Below are positions 1 to 14,285 of a stretch of DNA of 64,000 bases, in pieces. The DNA comes from Rhynchospora pubera (taxonomy: Eukaryota > Streptophyta > Magnoliopsida > Poales > Cyperaceae). The translations under genes and the position numbers were made by a program. The stretch spans positions 112,007,431 to 112,071,430 of the forward strand of contig CM051459.1 in NCBI GenBank assembly GCA_028095005.1. Direction: 5' to 3'. The number at the start of each line of letters is the position of its first letter. Position 1 is the first letter of the stretch. The notes beneath the pieces were generated by a model. The model searched no databases. It saw only the letters and a list, made by a program, of their open reading frames with translations, and had not been told where the DNA came from.

Positions 1-22
1 AATAACTTGATGGCACGGGACC
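1..22. repeat. Terminal fragment of foldback repeat family A
   Basis: Bases 5-22 are an exact 18-base inverse match to 63808-63825, the outer arm of the family A foldback element at the right end of the window. Only the last few bases of this left copy lie inside the window, so its extent cannot be judged. Confidence 0.5.
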
Positions 23-3000
23 TCTCTTAATTAAAGTTTACTATGTTCAGTTCTTATGAACGGCTCTCTATTATTTTCAGGTATTATTACCGGTAAAAAA
101 TAACGTTCAACATTAAAATTCACACTCAGCATTTACTTAACAAAAACTTAAGAGACGATAAAAAGAAGATAACGTTTATTGAGAAATTAAAAATAAATGC
201 TAGAATGGAGGAAAATTGAATCCTTCTGAATTTACTACATATATAAATGGTAAATTAAGATTTTATTTTTCATACTAATATTAGTATCCCGCGAAAGAGG
301 CTACGTATAAAAACGAAAAAGTCATTTTAAGCATACTAATTATGGAACTAAGATAAAATTAATTACATATCTGCAAAACAAATTAGATTTTAAAATTTAA
401 ATTTTAGATTTGAGATAAAGGTACGCTCCAAACAGTGTACTTGTTTCTTCATATTTCTCCAATGTTTCCACAAATAAAATGAACGTAGCTTGTGATTGTA
501 TTGTATTTGTACCAGCTCTGTAATTGTACCAGACCCTGTTCCTGTTCATCATTTTGAGCAGCAGCTAATAGTAAAGTATGCAGTAGGTGTCCCTTCAATT
601 TCAGCACCTATAGTTCACAACAGTCATTATTGATTCATGTAACGACGAAATACTAACATGTAATATCTAATATAGGTCAATATAAGAACATTTATCTATT
701 ATATTGTAATTTAGAACTTGTATTAGACTGACCAAATAAATTGGAAATATTATCATACATGTAATAACTGGTAATGAACGTCATGTGTGCCGGACTGCCG
801 GTACCCATAAATATGTTGCCACGTGGTTCATGTTGGCCTATAATTATCAAAACACATAAAAAGGGGGTAATTTTCTTAAAATTTAATATATCAGTAAAGT
901 TTATACATACATAATTGCAAAAATTTTATAATTTTTGGACAAATATTTTTTCTCTTTTGCATTTTACATATGCACAATGGTCATGCTGGCGATAATATTT
1001 CTCAATTGGGTCTCGTGTCAAAATTAAATATCAAAGAAAATAGGTTATTTGTACCAGTATAAAAGGAGGTAGAAATTCATTTTTAATATATTGATTGGGC
1101 AGAATTCAAATTAACAAATGAAAAAAAAACCCCACCTTTATTCATATTAACTCGTAATCAGAGACTATAATGTGAAACTATTTTAAAATGTAAAAAATCT
1201 AGAGCAAGATGATAAATGTTAAAAGTATGTGGCTGGTCATAAGATGAATTTGATTCTTGATGTAATAAACTTACTTGATTTTTGGAGTGTGTTTTGGTTT
1301 TCAAATAGGTTTATGCGCCTCCTACATCAACCGTATTATCGTAAGAATCATTTGCATAATTTAGAGTAATTATATCAAAAGATTATGGATAGTTAAAAAA
1401 ATAAAATAGTTGATGTAAGTAAAAAATGAAACGCCCTTGTTCTGTTAGAGAGACCTTTTGGTTGGTCAATGTTTAAAGCATCTCAACAAATTTAAAATAG
1501 CTAGAATTTCAAAATTATAAACAACACAAAAACTTATCATCAAGATCAAATAAAATAAAATAGTAAATGAAGAACATCTTAAAAATTAAAATATTTACAA
1601 AAACAAACTTAATAAATTGTTCATTAGGAAAAAAAATACAAAATAGAAAAAGTTTAGATAGAGAAACCTAAGTACAATAAGTCAATTTGATTTTAAAAAA
1701 AATGCAAAAATCTCTTAAAAATGAGAGCTAACTATTTTCAAATGGTAAAAAAAAATGAAAAGATGTTAAAAAGGATAATAACTAAAAAATAAAACAAAAC
1801 GCAAGATAACAGAAAACTTAGTAATCTCTTTCTTTAGTCCACGTAATTTGTATTAAAACAAAACAACAAAAACGGATAATAAGAAAATACCTTAGTAACA
1901 TGCTGAAATGGTGTATGGGGACTTGGGGCAAATTGAACGCTCAGACAAACTATCCATTTCTGCAAATTTCCGATGAATAACCAATTAAAAGCGACATGAA
2001 ACTATCATAAAGCTTCATTCAACTGAATAAAACCAAAACTGTTGCCATCGAGCAATTAGATCCATTATATTCTAACATATGTTAATTGATGGTCAGTATA
2101 AAAATACTATTTTTTTAAACTAAATTCCTAGAATAGACTATAAGCTTTTGAAGCTTTGATTGTAAGCTTTTGCAAGCTTTCCTAGAACAGTAATCAAAAG
2201 GATTTGCTTCCATAAAATATTTAAAAAAGGAAAATAATTTTTTTAATACAATTAGTACATGTAAAAATTGCTTAAGTCTTTGACTAATTGAATATTGTGA
2301 TTGGTCTTTATAGCAAGCAAACTGTTAAAATAGAAAGATACCTCCATCGTTGTGAGTCTGAGCTAAGACATCGTCACATCTATTAATGCAGCGCATAAAT
2401 CTCTTTCTCCTCTCCTCTTGTTAATCTTCTAATCATACCTATTATTGCTCATGTGCGAAAGTAAGAAATTGTCAGAATACAAAATTTTCAAGTTTGGATA
2501 GGTAGCATCAATAATAGTTTGCATCATCTCCTGGGTCTATCAATAGATTTTCTGGTACCGTACTGATAAAAGCATGTAATATACCCACAGAGTTAATTCA
2601 ACACCTATATATAGACATTACAAAATCATAAGAAGAAAAATGGGAGATTTTTCTGTATTAATTAGCAATATTAATATGTGTAATAAAATTTTATTGAAGG
2701 CATTGCACAACCCGTAAATGATATCTCAGAAATTAATGACCATGGACTCTTGATTTCCTCTATATAAAGCATGAACATTTCAAAACTGAACACCATTTAA
2801 TGACATAATTAGAATTTTACGATAGAATGTAATGACATATCCTTTACAGGTTTGTAATATCAAAACTGAACACCGTATCATATAAATTCAATATAATATT
2901 TAAAATATCTTTAAAAACAAATTTGGGACAATCTAATTACAAAAATAATCCTATACAAATCAATAGATAAAAATTAAAATATGCTCCACTAATTAATTGA

Positions 3001-4770
3001 ATGATTAGAAATATAATAGAAAAGGTCAAGTTCGTTGCTATCCGACTCACCAAACATGCCTCGATCTAGTGAAAGGAAATTCAGTCAGAAAATCCAATAG
3101 GCAAAAATCAGTACTAAAACTATAAAACTTGCAATAATACAAAAGGAAGAAGCGATGAGACCATAGATTAATTTTAATCTAAATTTCAACAAAGATTGGT
3201 ACAATGAAACAAAGGAACTAAACAAAATTGTTAAAAGACAGGAAGTAGGAAGGGGATCAAACCAGCAATAGGGCACCCCCTTTCCTCTCGCTGCACAGTA
3301 AAGGCATGTCGATGGTTGCTCGTACAGACATATGCGACGTGCACATCTCTTGAAATCATCTAGTTGAGGAGAGTGAAAAAGTCGATCTGATGTGGCAATG
3401 GAGAGCTTGGCGAGACGATGACGAAGAGGATCAGCGCAATAGGCAGCGTGAGGAGAAGGCATGACGATAAAGTAGATCTCTGTCAGTTGTGTCCTTTTTT
3501 AGGGTATAAGAAATCAATAATTAGAAAAGCAAAGTACATCGACTAATTGAGAAAGGAAAATTGAAAAGCATTGAGAGAAGGAGGTATGACCATATAATTG
3601 AGAAAATTGACGAATGGAAACGGGTCTAGGCAGTGTTTCAGTAGATGAGTCGTGCCTTTCATCTTGCTTGTCACCTCGTGCCGCTGTTGCACACTCTTTC
3701 ACCGCTCTCGTTGCTCTTTTGTTTTATGCTAAAGAAGAGGAAACAAAGGAATTGAGAAGAAGCGTTCACTATGAAAGCAAAAAAGTTGTGCTGCCTAATA
3801 TTAATCAATTGCTGAATCGGGTCAGTTCCATACCGATATTACTGGTCACACGAACATTCACACAGTTCAATGTTGCAGAATAATTTAATCCCACAATCCA
3901 CGAAAAGGAAAATAATTGCCGTGTCGGACCAGATTTAACAACATAATCGCTGATTCCCACGGGTTTTTATTTATAAAAATACCGATACTGATGCCAAAGT
4001 TTGAAATTTCTTGTTGTGTTGCTTCAACAATATAAAAAATTTGTTTGTTTTGTTATGTATAATAGTACAAGCAGTTATGTATTTCAATATAATAAATGTA
4101 CGCACTGAATAAATTTCTTTTTACCCTTTGTTATATATACTACTATTTATGGGTTATCCGTAAATTTACCAATAGCTTCATAGTTCATTGTGATTGTTCT
4201 TTCGAAAAAAGTTATTACAATGTTAAAGTCGTCGATTGTAAATCCTTAGATGCTAAAAAATAATAAAAAAAAACTCAGCGGCAGTGCAAATGTCACTGAC
4301 TAAGTGGAACATATTAAATATTAATTCTCTGTTTTTTTTAATCTTAATTGGTAAGTGATTCTTAATGGAGTCGGTCTGCTTGTCATTGTTCTTGAAAGCC
4401 CACATCAACCTAATGGATTGGGCTGGGCTGGGCCTGTGATAGAGTTTCCCAGAATCCCAGGTCGCCGAAAAGACCGCTTTTATAAGTCTAAATTCCCTGT
4501 CAGTATCCCTGTCACAGATCACTGGTACCGGGTCCCATTCAATTAACGTTTCTTTCCTGTGGGCCCTTCGTCAGTAATTGTAAAGGCAGAGAATGCACTA
4601 GCGGAGACTTGCGCTTGACCAGATCCTGACCTGTGGTCGCCACTCGCCAATAGTGTCTCCATTTAAACCGAAAGGATATCTCCATTTTCTTGATAAACAT
4701 AAAGGGTAGGAATGACGACAGGATATCTCCAGTGCCGTCGCTCAGCTGGGAATGCTTTGCCGCAGTTGGC
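23..4770. other. AT-rich intergenic region without a supported gene
   Basis: About 4.7 kb of AT-rich sequence upstream of MCM4. The longest open frames (125 codons on the minus strand at 3085-3462, 89 codons on the plus strand at 3614-3883) lie in a locally GC-richer patch at about 3.25-3.75 kb. They match no family I recognise and lack neighbouring exons with convincing splice sites. The 125-codon frame ends in a hydrophobic stretch that could look like a membrane segment, but low-complexity AT-rich DNA gives this easily. The patch may be a decayed gene fragment. I see no clear element termini or tRNA here. Confidence 0.6.
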
Positions 4771-4775
4771 CTCTT

Positions 4776-4854
4776 CGCGGGAAATCTCTCTCCATTTCCC
4801 GCCAATTCTACCCCTTTTCTCTCGCCCTCTCTCTTAGTTGCGTCATTTCCCGCC
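4776..4854 (+). promoter_or_regulatory. Three E2F-type sites upstream of the MCM4 start
   Basis: TTTCCCGCC occurs at 4795-4803 and again at 4846-4854 on the plus strand, and CGCGGGAAA (the reverse of TTTCCCGCG) at 4776-4784. All fit the E2F core TTTSSCGC and lie 64-142 bases before the MCM4 ATG at 4918. Plant and animal MCM genes are known E2F targets that peak at G1/S, so these are likely cell-cycle control sites. The assignment rests on sequence and position only. Confidence 0.8.
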
Positions 4855-4917
4855 AATTTCTCACGCCTTCCTTTCCTCCTCCCTCTCAATCTCACTTGGT
4901 CAGACGGACAATCGGCC

Positions 4918-7900
4918 ATGGCGTCCAATGGCCATTCCTCCCCTTTCGGTACCTCTTCAATCCTTTCTCTCCTCATAATCTGGTTTTAATCCGTAAATCT
5001 TTGTCGCATACGTACTTTCTAAGGAAGTAATACCACTATTGGGTGCTTATATCTCTTTATAATTTGTGTCAATTTGAGTTGTTATTATTTGTAATTAGAC
5101 AAGTTAGCCTGAATTTTGCAACTTAAGAAAACTTACATGATGGGTTCCAAAAGTTATTACTCTAAGCTCGTGGATTAATTTCTTCTCTTGTTATGATAAC
5201 CTGACTTCCTTAATTGATGAGTCAGTGTTGTTGCTTATCCTCATACCTTTCTATTGTTTGGTTAATTTCTCTTTATCCGTAAATTAGTACACTTATGTGA
5301 CTCACCTCCAAGGTCAATAATTCTAGAGATGCAACTGAGTTTTTTGTGCATAATTTTCAGGACTCAGGAGTATCAATAATATTTCAGCTTTAATTCAGAA
5401 AATAAGTTTTGAAGTGCTCCAAAATAGTTTATGAATGGGAAAAAACAAACATCTTTAAGTTGAGATGGTCCAGTTGTGGACAATATTTATTTAACATACA
5501 TTACTTTTTTGTCAATAGGGCAAGCAACTCCAAATGGCAACTCCAATTCATCCCAGACACCCCGCCGCTCCAGTCGACGCAGGACAAACAACTCCAACTC
5601 ATCCCCAGCCTCCTCTCCATTTCCTCTGGAAACTCCGCCTTCCCGTCCAGCTGGGGTTGCTTCCACTCCTACCACCTCCCGGCGCCGTGGAACTCGGCAC
5701 AACCCAAATGCCACCCCATCCACTCCCTTGTCCACTGATGATGCAGTCCCACCGTACTCTTCAGATCGGGATGAAAATGACAACATGGAAACTGATGGCC
5801 AGGATGACACTACGCCAGTGTTTGTATGGGGAACAAATATTAGTGTTCAAGAGGTCAATGGGGCAATACTGAGATTCTTGCGCCACTTTCGAGATGCACG
5901 TTCGGCTTCAGAGTCCAGCGAAGCAGCAGATCTTATGTCTGAGGTAGTCATATAAAATAAAAGGCATCAGCCTACTAATGCCATGAAGAATGGTGTTTGA
6001 TCGAACTTTCATTCTTTTATTTATTTATAGTTTTTTAAACAAGTAGAGCTTTCAATCCTGTACCACTTTCATTGATGAATGCTGACAAAAAAAATACAAT
6101 CTTATTACAAACATAGAAGAACTCAAGACATATAACCCTATACCCACTTGTACTGGTATTGACATATGGTACAGGAACTATTTTATATTTGCAATTAGTA
6201 ACTTACATTCCTTGAAGAATCTGAAATTAACTATACCTGGTTAATTATGCAAAATTGTGCTGAGCTGATATGACAATTTCAACCCTGACATACCTGTCCA
6301 TCTGACTGAAAGTGAACTTGTTGAGATAATCAAGCTATTTCTTACTCAGAATTACATTTTGACTTTGAAGTGTAGACTAGCCTTTATAGAATAATTTAGT
6401 TAATATAAAAAATTTATGACCAGTTCGATCCCTTGAGACAAAAAAATCCAACAAATATTATATGCTATTGCATCATGTTGAAAAATTGTGGAGCTTGTAA
6501 AATATTCTTTTATTTGCTGTTCGTTTATTTTTACTTGATTTTTTGTTACTTTTAATATGCTTTTAGGGGAAATATATGCGGGTTGTGCACAGAATTATGG
6601 AATTAGAAGGTGCTGAATCTCTCGACATAGATGCACATGATGTATTTGAATATGACCCTGACTTGTACAATAAGATGGTTAGGTACCCGTTGGAGGTGCT
6701 TGCTATATTTGACATTGTACTAATGGACCTTGTCGCCAGAATTGACCCATTGTTCGAAAAGCACATACAGACACGCATCCACAACCTCAAGTCGTCTGTA
6801 TGCATGCGCAACCTTAACCCCTCAGGTAGTTTATTTCAAACTTTGAATGGCCCAGTGTTGCCTGATCTAGAGAAGTTTATTTACGTCTTGCCTTAGGCCA
6901 AATCTAGCTTTTTATTAAAAAAAGAAAATCAAACTCTAATGATGACCTAAATTCAAACCATCTTGTTGCCTCTTTGTCCCTGTACCTGTATAAGTCTTAG
7001 GTATTTTTATACTTATTTGTGGCTGAAAGTTTTTAATTATCGGCACACTGTAATATGGTCACTCATTCGTAACCATTCTATATATACTTTATAAACGAGC
7101 AGATATTGAGAAGATGGTTTCGATAAAAGGAATGATAATAAGGTGCAGTTCCATCATACCAGAGCTCAAAGAGGCAATCTTTCGTTGCCTTGTGTGTGGT
7201 TTCTACTCTGATCCTGTCTTAGTAGACCGAGGTACGCAAAAAACTTACAAAATTTTTAATATGCAGCATCAGATTTTTAGTTGAGTGATATAAGAGCTGT
7301 CTATTTTTTTTCTATTGACTTTCTTTTGGATTGTTAGGGAGAATCAATGAGCCAACAAGATGCCTCAGAGAGGAATGTAAAGCCATGAATTCTATGTCTC
7401 TCGTGCATAATCGATGCCGGTCTGTATTTCATACATTGATTGAACTATAATATTACATAGGTCCATTTATCAACTATGATGGATCTTCAAGTAACTAAAC
7501 TAGACAATTATTACAGATTTGCAGACAAGCAAATAGTTAAATTACAAGAGACACCGGATGAGATACCAGAAGGTGGGACCCCTCATACAGTCAGTGTATT
7601 AATGCATGACAAACTTGTTGATGCTGGCAAGCCTGGAGACCGAGTTGAGGTACAAAGAAATAGATTAGACAATAATATCATTGTCAACAATTTGGTACTT
7701 TCAAAAGTTTTATCTGGTTGTATATTTCTATTCATTTTCCTGGCAACAGATAACTGGGATATACCGAGCAATGAGCGTCAGGGTGGGGCCCTCTCAGAGA
7801 ACAGTGAAGTCTATCTTTAAGGTGACTTAAGAACTTAAAATCAATGTTTCTTATGATATAACTAAAACTCAGTACTAACACACAATATTTGGTTTGCATA

Positions 7901-10900
7901 GACCTATATTGACTGCCTACACCTGAAAAAAACTGATAAATCAAGGCTTCAAATAGATGATTCAGTGAATCATGATGCTAATAATAATGCTGCTAATCAC
8001 GAAGAAGATGATGCATCTCTTTACCATGATAAGGTTCTCCTTGACCTTCTCTTCTTTTATTTTTCTTTCCCTATTGTTCATAAAATCTTTCATTAACTTC
8101 TAGATTATATATTCTCAGATAGAGAAATTGAAGGAGCTTTCAAAGCTGCCAGATATATATGATAGGCTTACAAGGTCTCTGGCACCTAATATTTGGGAAC
8201 TTGATGATGTCAAACGAGGCCTTCTTTGTCAGGTCTGCCTTACCTCCAGCAGATACATAATATCCAATTTAATGGAGAATATGCACTGATTTCCTTTTTT
8301 ATAGTTATTCGGTGGGAATGCATTGAAACTGGGCTCATCAGGTGCAAGTCTAAGGGGAGATATAAATATTTTATTAGTGGGTGACCCAGGTACCAGCAAG
8401 TCACAGCTGTTGCAGTACATGCACAAGCTTTCACCGCGTGGCATCTACACCAGTGGTCGTGGTAGCTCTGCAGTTGGTCTCACAGCCTATGTCACTAAAG
8501 ATCCCGAGACTGGTGAAACTGTATGTTTGCAAATCATAAATTTAACCTTTTTCCCTCTGTTTACTCTTCCGGTACTTACAAAATTAAATAATTAATGGTA
8601 ATTTTGAAGGTACTTGAGAGTGGAGCTCTGGTGCTAAGTGATAGAGGGGTCTGTTGCATAGATGAGTTTGATAAGATGTCTGACAATGCTAGAAGCATGT
8701 TGCATGAGGTCCTTTCTTCATTAAATCGTTTATTTTGTTTGAATTATTAACATTTTTCCTTATTTACTACAAACTTTCAAATTGTTGGGTTATTCTCTCG
8801 AAAAGTAAAAAATTCTGTATATATGTCCCTAGCAATAATGAAAAAAAGGAAATAATTTTCCATTTGCAATGTGCCCTCTGCCTGCTGACTGTTCATCATC
8901 AGAATATGAGAAAAAATAGATTGAATTATCATTTTCAAGGAATTAAACCCAGCAGGGATATATCAATATTTCTTATGGTACAAGGGGTCATATGACAAAT
9001 TATCGGCAGGGTGAACCCATCATACTGATGTTTGTAGGTAGAGTTGATATTACTCTTTAATCTTTAGAAAGACTATATACAACAAAAAGTTTCAAAATGT
9101 AGGTGATGGAGCAACAGACAGTGTCAATTGCCAAAGCTGGGATAATTGCCTCGTTAAATGCACGTACCTCTGTGTTAGCATGTGCAAACCCTAGTGAATC
9201 GCGGTATAACCCGCGTCTCTCTGTCATTGACAATATTCACCTTCCTCCTACCCTCCTATCTCGGTACCTATCCACTTTTCCCTTTCTGTTCTTTAATCTT
9301 TTCTTGCTTTTTGTCTTTTAATAATTGAACTTACTTTGTATGACACAGATTTGACCTAATCTATTTGATACTTGACAAGGCCGATGAGCAGACAGACCGA
9401 CGCCTAGCCAAGCACATTGTCTCTTTGTTTTTCCAAAACCCAGATGTAAATATGCTTCTTTTTTTGTGAAATCCATAAGAACTTTTTTTCCTTGACAAAT
9501 AAGACCAAATATTTAACTGAGCAGAAGATATCTGAAGTTCCCAATACATGCAAATAGTACAAGCTACTTTTTCAGTTATTAACAAAATTTTCAAAGCCAA
9601 TTGAACACAATGTCAAGTCAGAGTGAAAATTGACTAAACTAAACAAATTCAAAATAATTCAATCAAATCAATTCAATATTTAGATTTGCGTACTTGAATT
9701 TTGTCCTCAGCTTGCACAAGTTACAACTATATCTACATCTGACAGACCATAGTTAGTAATTTGTCCATAAAACTAAGAGTAGCAGTTGTAACTAGTTGTC
9801 TGAAATGAGAAATCTTGGAAGTTGCCATTATGGCATAATACTGAAATTTTAATTACAAAAAAAGACATTTGCCACTTGATGTTTGGGTTCTAGTTGTGCA
9901 TGGCATAAGTTTCTTTTTCTGTTATTTTATTTGGCAGAATTCAGTTCACGAAGTTTTGGACTTAACAACCTTAGTTGCATATATAAGCTATGCCAAGAAG
10001 CACATTCATCCTGTGTTATCTGATGAGGCAGCTGAGGAGCTAACACGGCAGTATGTTCAGATGCGCCAGCGTGGAAATACGCCTGGTAGTCGCAAGAAGG
10101 TACTGCATATTTCTTCCATTATGACCTCATGCACCGACACCATGAAAGTGTTGCAGGTTTTTCTTAGACGTGATGCTTTACCATATTGTATATAGCACCA
10201 CCCAAGGGTCAATATCAATGCCCAAAGGCCCAAGTCATTTAGTTTTGTCTTTTCAAATTAACATCTCACTAAATGCCTTGATGTTAGTTTAATTTAGGGT
10301 TTAGAAGAAGGGCTTATAGAGTAGGTGTAAGGGTGCTAATATATTCAATGGAATATACCTTTTTGTACCATGACCCTGTAGTTTTCTGGCATTCAAAAAT
10401 TTATAAAATAATGTTGCAACATGAATACTATTGGAGCTTATTTTCAAATATGGTTAGTAACTTCCATCTGTAAAATGAAAAATAATATGATATATTCATC
10501 TATTAATAACAAATGTACTATTGCGATGTTAGGTAATAACTGCCACAGCAAGGCAGATTGAAAGCTTGATTCGTCTCAGCGAAGCACTTGCTCGCATGCG
10601 TTTCTCTCAAGTGGTATACTACTTAATTTTGGTTTTATATTTTATATTATAGGTTTCCCCTTTAGAGGCAAATCTAACTGTAATTTATTTATGGCTAATG
10701 CAGGTAGAAGTAGGTGATGTGGCAGAGGCATTTCGACTACTTGAGGTTGCACTACAACAGTCTGCGACCGACCACTCCACTGGTACATTTGAATATATGT
10801 AATCTCATTGTTCAGAAGTTTGAATACTTTACACAAACTGTCCTGAGGTATCTGTTATCAGACATTTGGAAAATTTCATTTGTGTAGAAAAAATAAAATT

Positions 10901-12151
10901 AAAATTAGCATTTTAGAATTAAATTTAAAATATTTTAAAAACAAGAAAGACTAAACTTTGGAAGTCTGGCTAGTACTCTGGTTCAGCCATAAATACAAGT
11001 TAAAGAAGATCACACAGCTGAAATAATCATCGCGGGGTTAAGGTGACTGTAGAAGTCTGATCCTTGATTTTAATTCTTTTCAACTTCCATTCTCAGATGT
11101 TAATTTTGATTTCATTTTTTCCCCAAGAAAGTTTCCCCCATCCCATTTTGGTCCTTGCAGCTTCCTATTTGATACAATAAACATTCTAATTTTTGTTAAT
11201 CTAGCGGGTCGGAGTTAGCATACTTGGAAGCAGATGCACTGAAGGAACACTATGTGTAATGAAATCTTGATATTTTAAAAGTCCTGGTATGACTGAATAC
11301 ATATTCATTTTTTAACCTAAAAGGAACAATTGACATGGATCTGATCATGACGGGTATATCTGCAAGTGAGCGTACCCGGCGAGAAAATATATTGGCTGCT
11401 ACTCGAAATCTTGTGATGGAGAAGCTTGTGACTGGTGGACCTGCTGTACGAGCACTTGAGGTAAATGCACATGAACCTAATTTCAACAACTTTTTTCAAT
11501 ATAGTTGGCCTTTTACTTGTAATTCAATTTGATTGTGTGTTAATTATGATAATGTTGCAGTTGCTTGAAGAGCTTAAGAAACAGAGTTCCATGGAAGTAC
11601 ACCTGAGTGATGTAAGTTGATAAACCCAAACCTGATAATTGTTGGCCTTTTCCATGGAATTACTTCTTGTTGAGTTGCTATAGTTCAGAATACATGAAGC
11701 TTGTAGATACATTTACAAGTTTCTATGTGCATACTTTGTGTACTAGAATATAGATACCTGGTCTATATTCCTGGCATTGATTTCAGTATGAAACCATCAA
11801 CTGTTTACTACAATTATCATGCCAACCCTTTCTTTTTGTTTGATCTGCACTCTGTTTTGCGTGTGTGGGTAAATGGGGGTCATACAACTGACATCCTTGA
11901 AAATGCACTTTGTAGCAATTCAGTACTGCACAAGTCAGGTACAGTACCATAGCAATACAGCAGGCATATACTCGTGTCATCCTCCAGTTCTGCAAATGGA
12001 TCCTTGCGGATTTATACAATTTTATTTTGCTTGTCCTGTTAAAGATTATAATCAGTTTTACTTTGAATTTGTGCAGCTGAAAATTGCTTTGTCTACACTA
12101 ACTAGTGAAGGCTTAGTGGTATTTCATGGTGATACTATCAAGAGAATCTAA
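4918..12151 (+). CDS. MCM4: DNA replication licensing factor MCM4 (19 exons)
   Basis: Subunit of the nuclear MCM2-7 hexamer, the ATP-driven DNA helicase loaded at origins in G1. Exons: 4918-4948, 5519-5943, 6567-6825, 7103-7231, 7338-7419, 7517-7649, 7750-7821, 7902-8033, 8104-8232, 8305-8520, 8610-8708, 9103-9263, 9349-9445, 9938-10099, 10533-10613, 10704-10782, 11324-11460, 11561-11611, 12077-12151. All junctions are GT-AG and in phase, giving 849 aa, close to the plant MCM4 length. Residues 11 to about 110 are Ser/Pro/Thr/Arg-rich and probably disordered, as in MCM4 generally. A zinc-binding set is C267, C270, C290, C295. Walker A GDPGTSKS is at 490-497, Walker B IDEFDKM at 553-559, the arginine finger SRFD at 622-625. 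The C-terminal part ends in a winged-helix-like segment (GTIDMDLI onward). The start MASNGHSSPF lies in a 31-base first exon. The exon 9 acceptor could instead be at 8119, removing five residues. E2F sites lie just upstream. Confidence 0.97.
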
Positions 12152-14045
12152 ATGCTGAATGTAAATGTATATTGCAGCTAAATCTCATCGAAGCACTGGC
12201 TTTATCCTCTAATTTCTCAAGGAATTGTTCCCTGACATACTAATCATTAGTTCATGAAATGCTTTAGATATGTTACAAATGAGGCATGCAATTCATATGT
12301 ATTTTGCAAAACATTGACAACGTAAACAACTTTTTAGACAATTATTAGAATTTCCACAATGGGTCTTGGGGACAATAATCTGCTTTGTGATCTCTTATCA
12401 ACCCTGTAAAGTCTAAAAGGTACAACGGTTGTTTCAATGGTTTTATGATTGCTTCGAAATTAAGTTGGCGTTTGTAAGACGACACCCCAAGTGATGTTTT
12501 ATATGTTCATTTCGAGTTCTACTTCTACAGACTACATTTATATGATTGTGCATCCTTTTCTCAGTCATATTTAAAGTGTGCTAAATAATTGGCCTTTCAG
12601 TGCTGTATATCCACATTGAATTTTTTTTTTAAAAAAAGTTTGTAACTACCCGTAGGCATTATCTACATTGATTTTACTGTTGAGATGATGTGCCTGTACT
12701 GTACGGGAACCCTAGTCATTGTTTTCTTCTGTTAGTCTTGCGTGTAAGACCCACATTGAATCAGGATTTTCCTAATCGTATTTAAGGCTGTGCAAGCAGT
12801 ATGATACGGAAACATTATTAGAAACAGAAGTCTCCGGTTCTAATGATAATGGAGATGATTGAATTTTTAGGAGACCACCAGCTTTATTATGCTATCAACT
12901 TCTATGCAGTGAACAATCAAAAGCTTGGAAAAGGAGCTTGCATTGCCCAAAAGAGGCTTAATAGAGAAATGCGCTGACAGTGAAATCCAATTTTGTTTTT
13001 TTCCCTGAAAATCACCTCTTGCGTATAACCCATATATTACTATTATTTATTCCCAAATCATTATCTTTGCCGCGTTTTGAAGATGCAAATTGATGGTGCG
13101 GTCGTTTTGAAAGAAATTTTTAAAAGATACCAACTCTACCATGCACGTACTATTTAAAAAAAAATGTACATTTAAGCAATTTTATTTACTGGCCTATTGT
13201 TCCTTGGCAGCTTCTATCAAGTTTTGGAAAAATAATAATAATAATAACTGACCTATTGTTTAGAATTCTACACTTAAAACTTTTGTGACATATGTGCCTC
13301 GTTTTTCAAATTATATATTATAGGTAATTTTTATCTGCACGAGTACAAAGCAAGAGACGTCAAACTGGGTCATGATGCTCATGTAAAGGTTCATTTAATT
13401 TGACTGGTAAATTAATGTATTAGATGTGGTTGAGGGCCATTATTCAAATAGAGAATAACTCTTGGAAGTGGTTGTAATAAGTTTGTGTCCTATATATGTC
13501 TTTTGAACTTCCCTTTGATTCATCTTACCCATTCAGCTATCTTAAACTCTATGCATGCTTAAAAGAGCAAGATAACATTTTGATTTTCTTTTACACATTA
13601 AATTTGTAGTTGGGGTGGTTGATTATAATTAATAAAGAACTTTTGTTGTAGAGTGGGTTTAAGAATTCCCACTGTATCAATGTTGTCTATTAATATTTTT
13701 CAATTACCCACAATTGTGGATAATTTTATAATTTGTCCTTGTTTATGAGTATTTTTTTTCTTTGATGATATCGTTTAATTTTGTTAAAAATAAAAATTGT
13801 AATTTTAATATTTTATTATCAATCATTTCGATAAAACACGTGTCAAATTTGAACCGATTTGAGAGTTATTTAATCAACTGTCAAATAATTCCAAATTTTC
13901 AACGTGATATTTTTTATAATCAAGCAAAGTCTAAATTGAGTAAAAAAGACGTGACACATATATATAGAAGATGTCCTCATTAAGTTTCTTTTCTGTTTTT
14001 TTTTTTGCCTTTTAGCTTACTATAGAAAATGTCAGCCCATAGATT
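12152..14045. other. MCM4 3' flank and intergenic sequence
   Basis: Contains the presumed 3' UTR of MCM4 and AT-rich sequence. No exon-like open frame or element boundary stands out. A polyadenylation site cannot be fixed from the sequence. Confidence 0.5.
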
Positions 14046-14252
14046 TAGGGGTGCATAACTTCTAAAACGACCACGAAAATGGACAGTTCCGCTAACCGTT
14101 TCGTTTTAGATACGAAATTGTTTACCGTTTGCGTTAATTGTTTCATTTTAGACGAAACTGTTTCAAACTTTCATTAACCGTTTCGTTTTTAAAACGCAAT
14201 CTAAAATCTTTAACTGTTTTGTTTCGTTAAATAGTCATCGTTTTTATCCCTA
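14046..14252. mobile_element. Short non-autonomous hAT-like element (TAGGGGTGCATAAC type)
   Basis: The 207-bp element begins TAGGGGTGCATAAC and ends ATCCCTA. It is flanked on both sides by CATAGATT (14038-14045 and 14253-14260), a perfect 8-bp target-site duplication, the hAT hallmark. The inside is made of repeated CGTTTCGTTTT / AACCGTTT motifs in both orientations, as expected for subterminal transposase-binding repeats. The copy at 41994-42189 is the same family. No coding capacity. Confidence 0.85.
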
Positions 14253-14285
14253 CATAGATTTCCTTATATCCATTTGTTTGCAGCG

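Noticed and set aside
3085..3883. Open frames of 125 and 89 codons on opposite strands
   Set aside because: No recognisable domain, no partner exons, and mutual closeness on both strands argues for composition rather than a gene.
4539..5030. Open frames of 92-145 codons around the MCM4 start
   Set aside because: They overlap the MCM4 promoter and first exon in other frames and have no family match; they arise from the GC-richer composition there.
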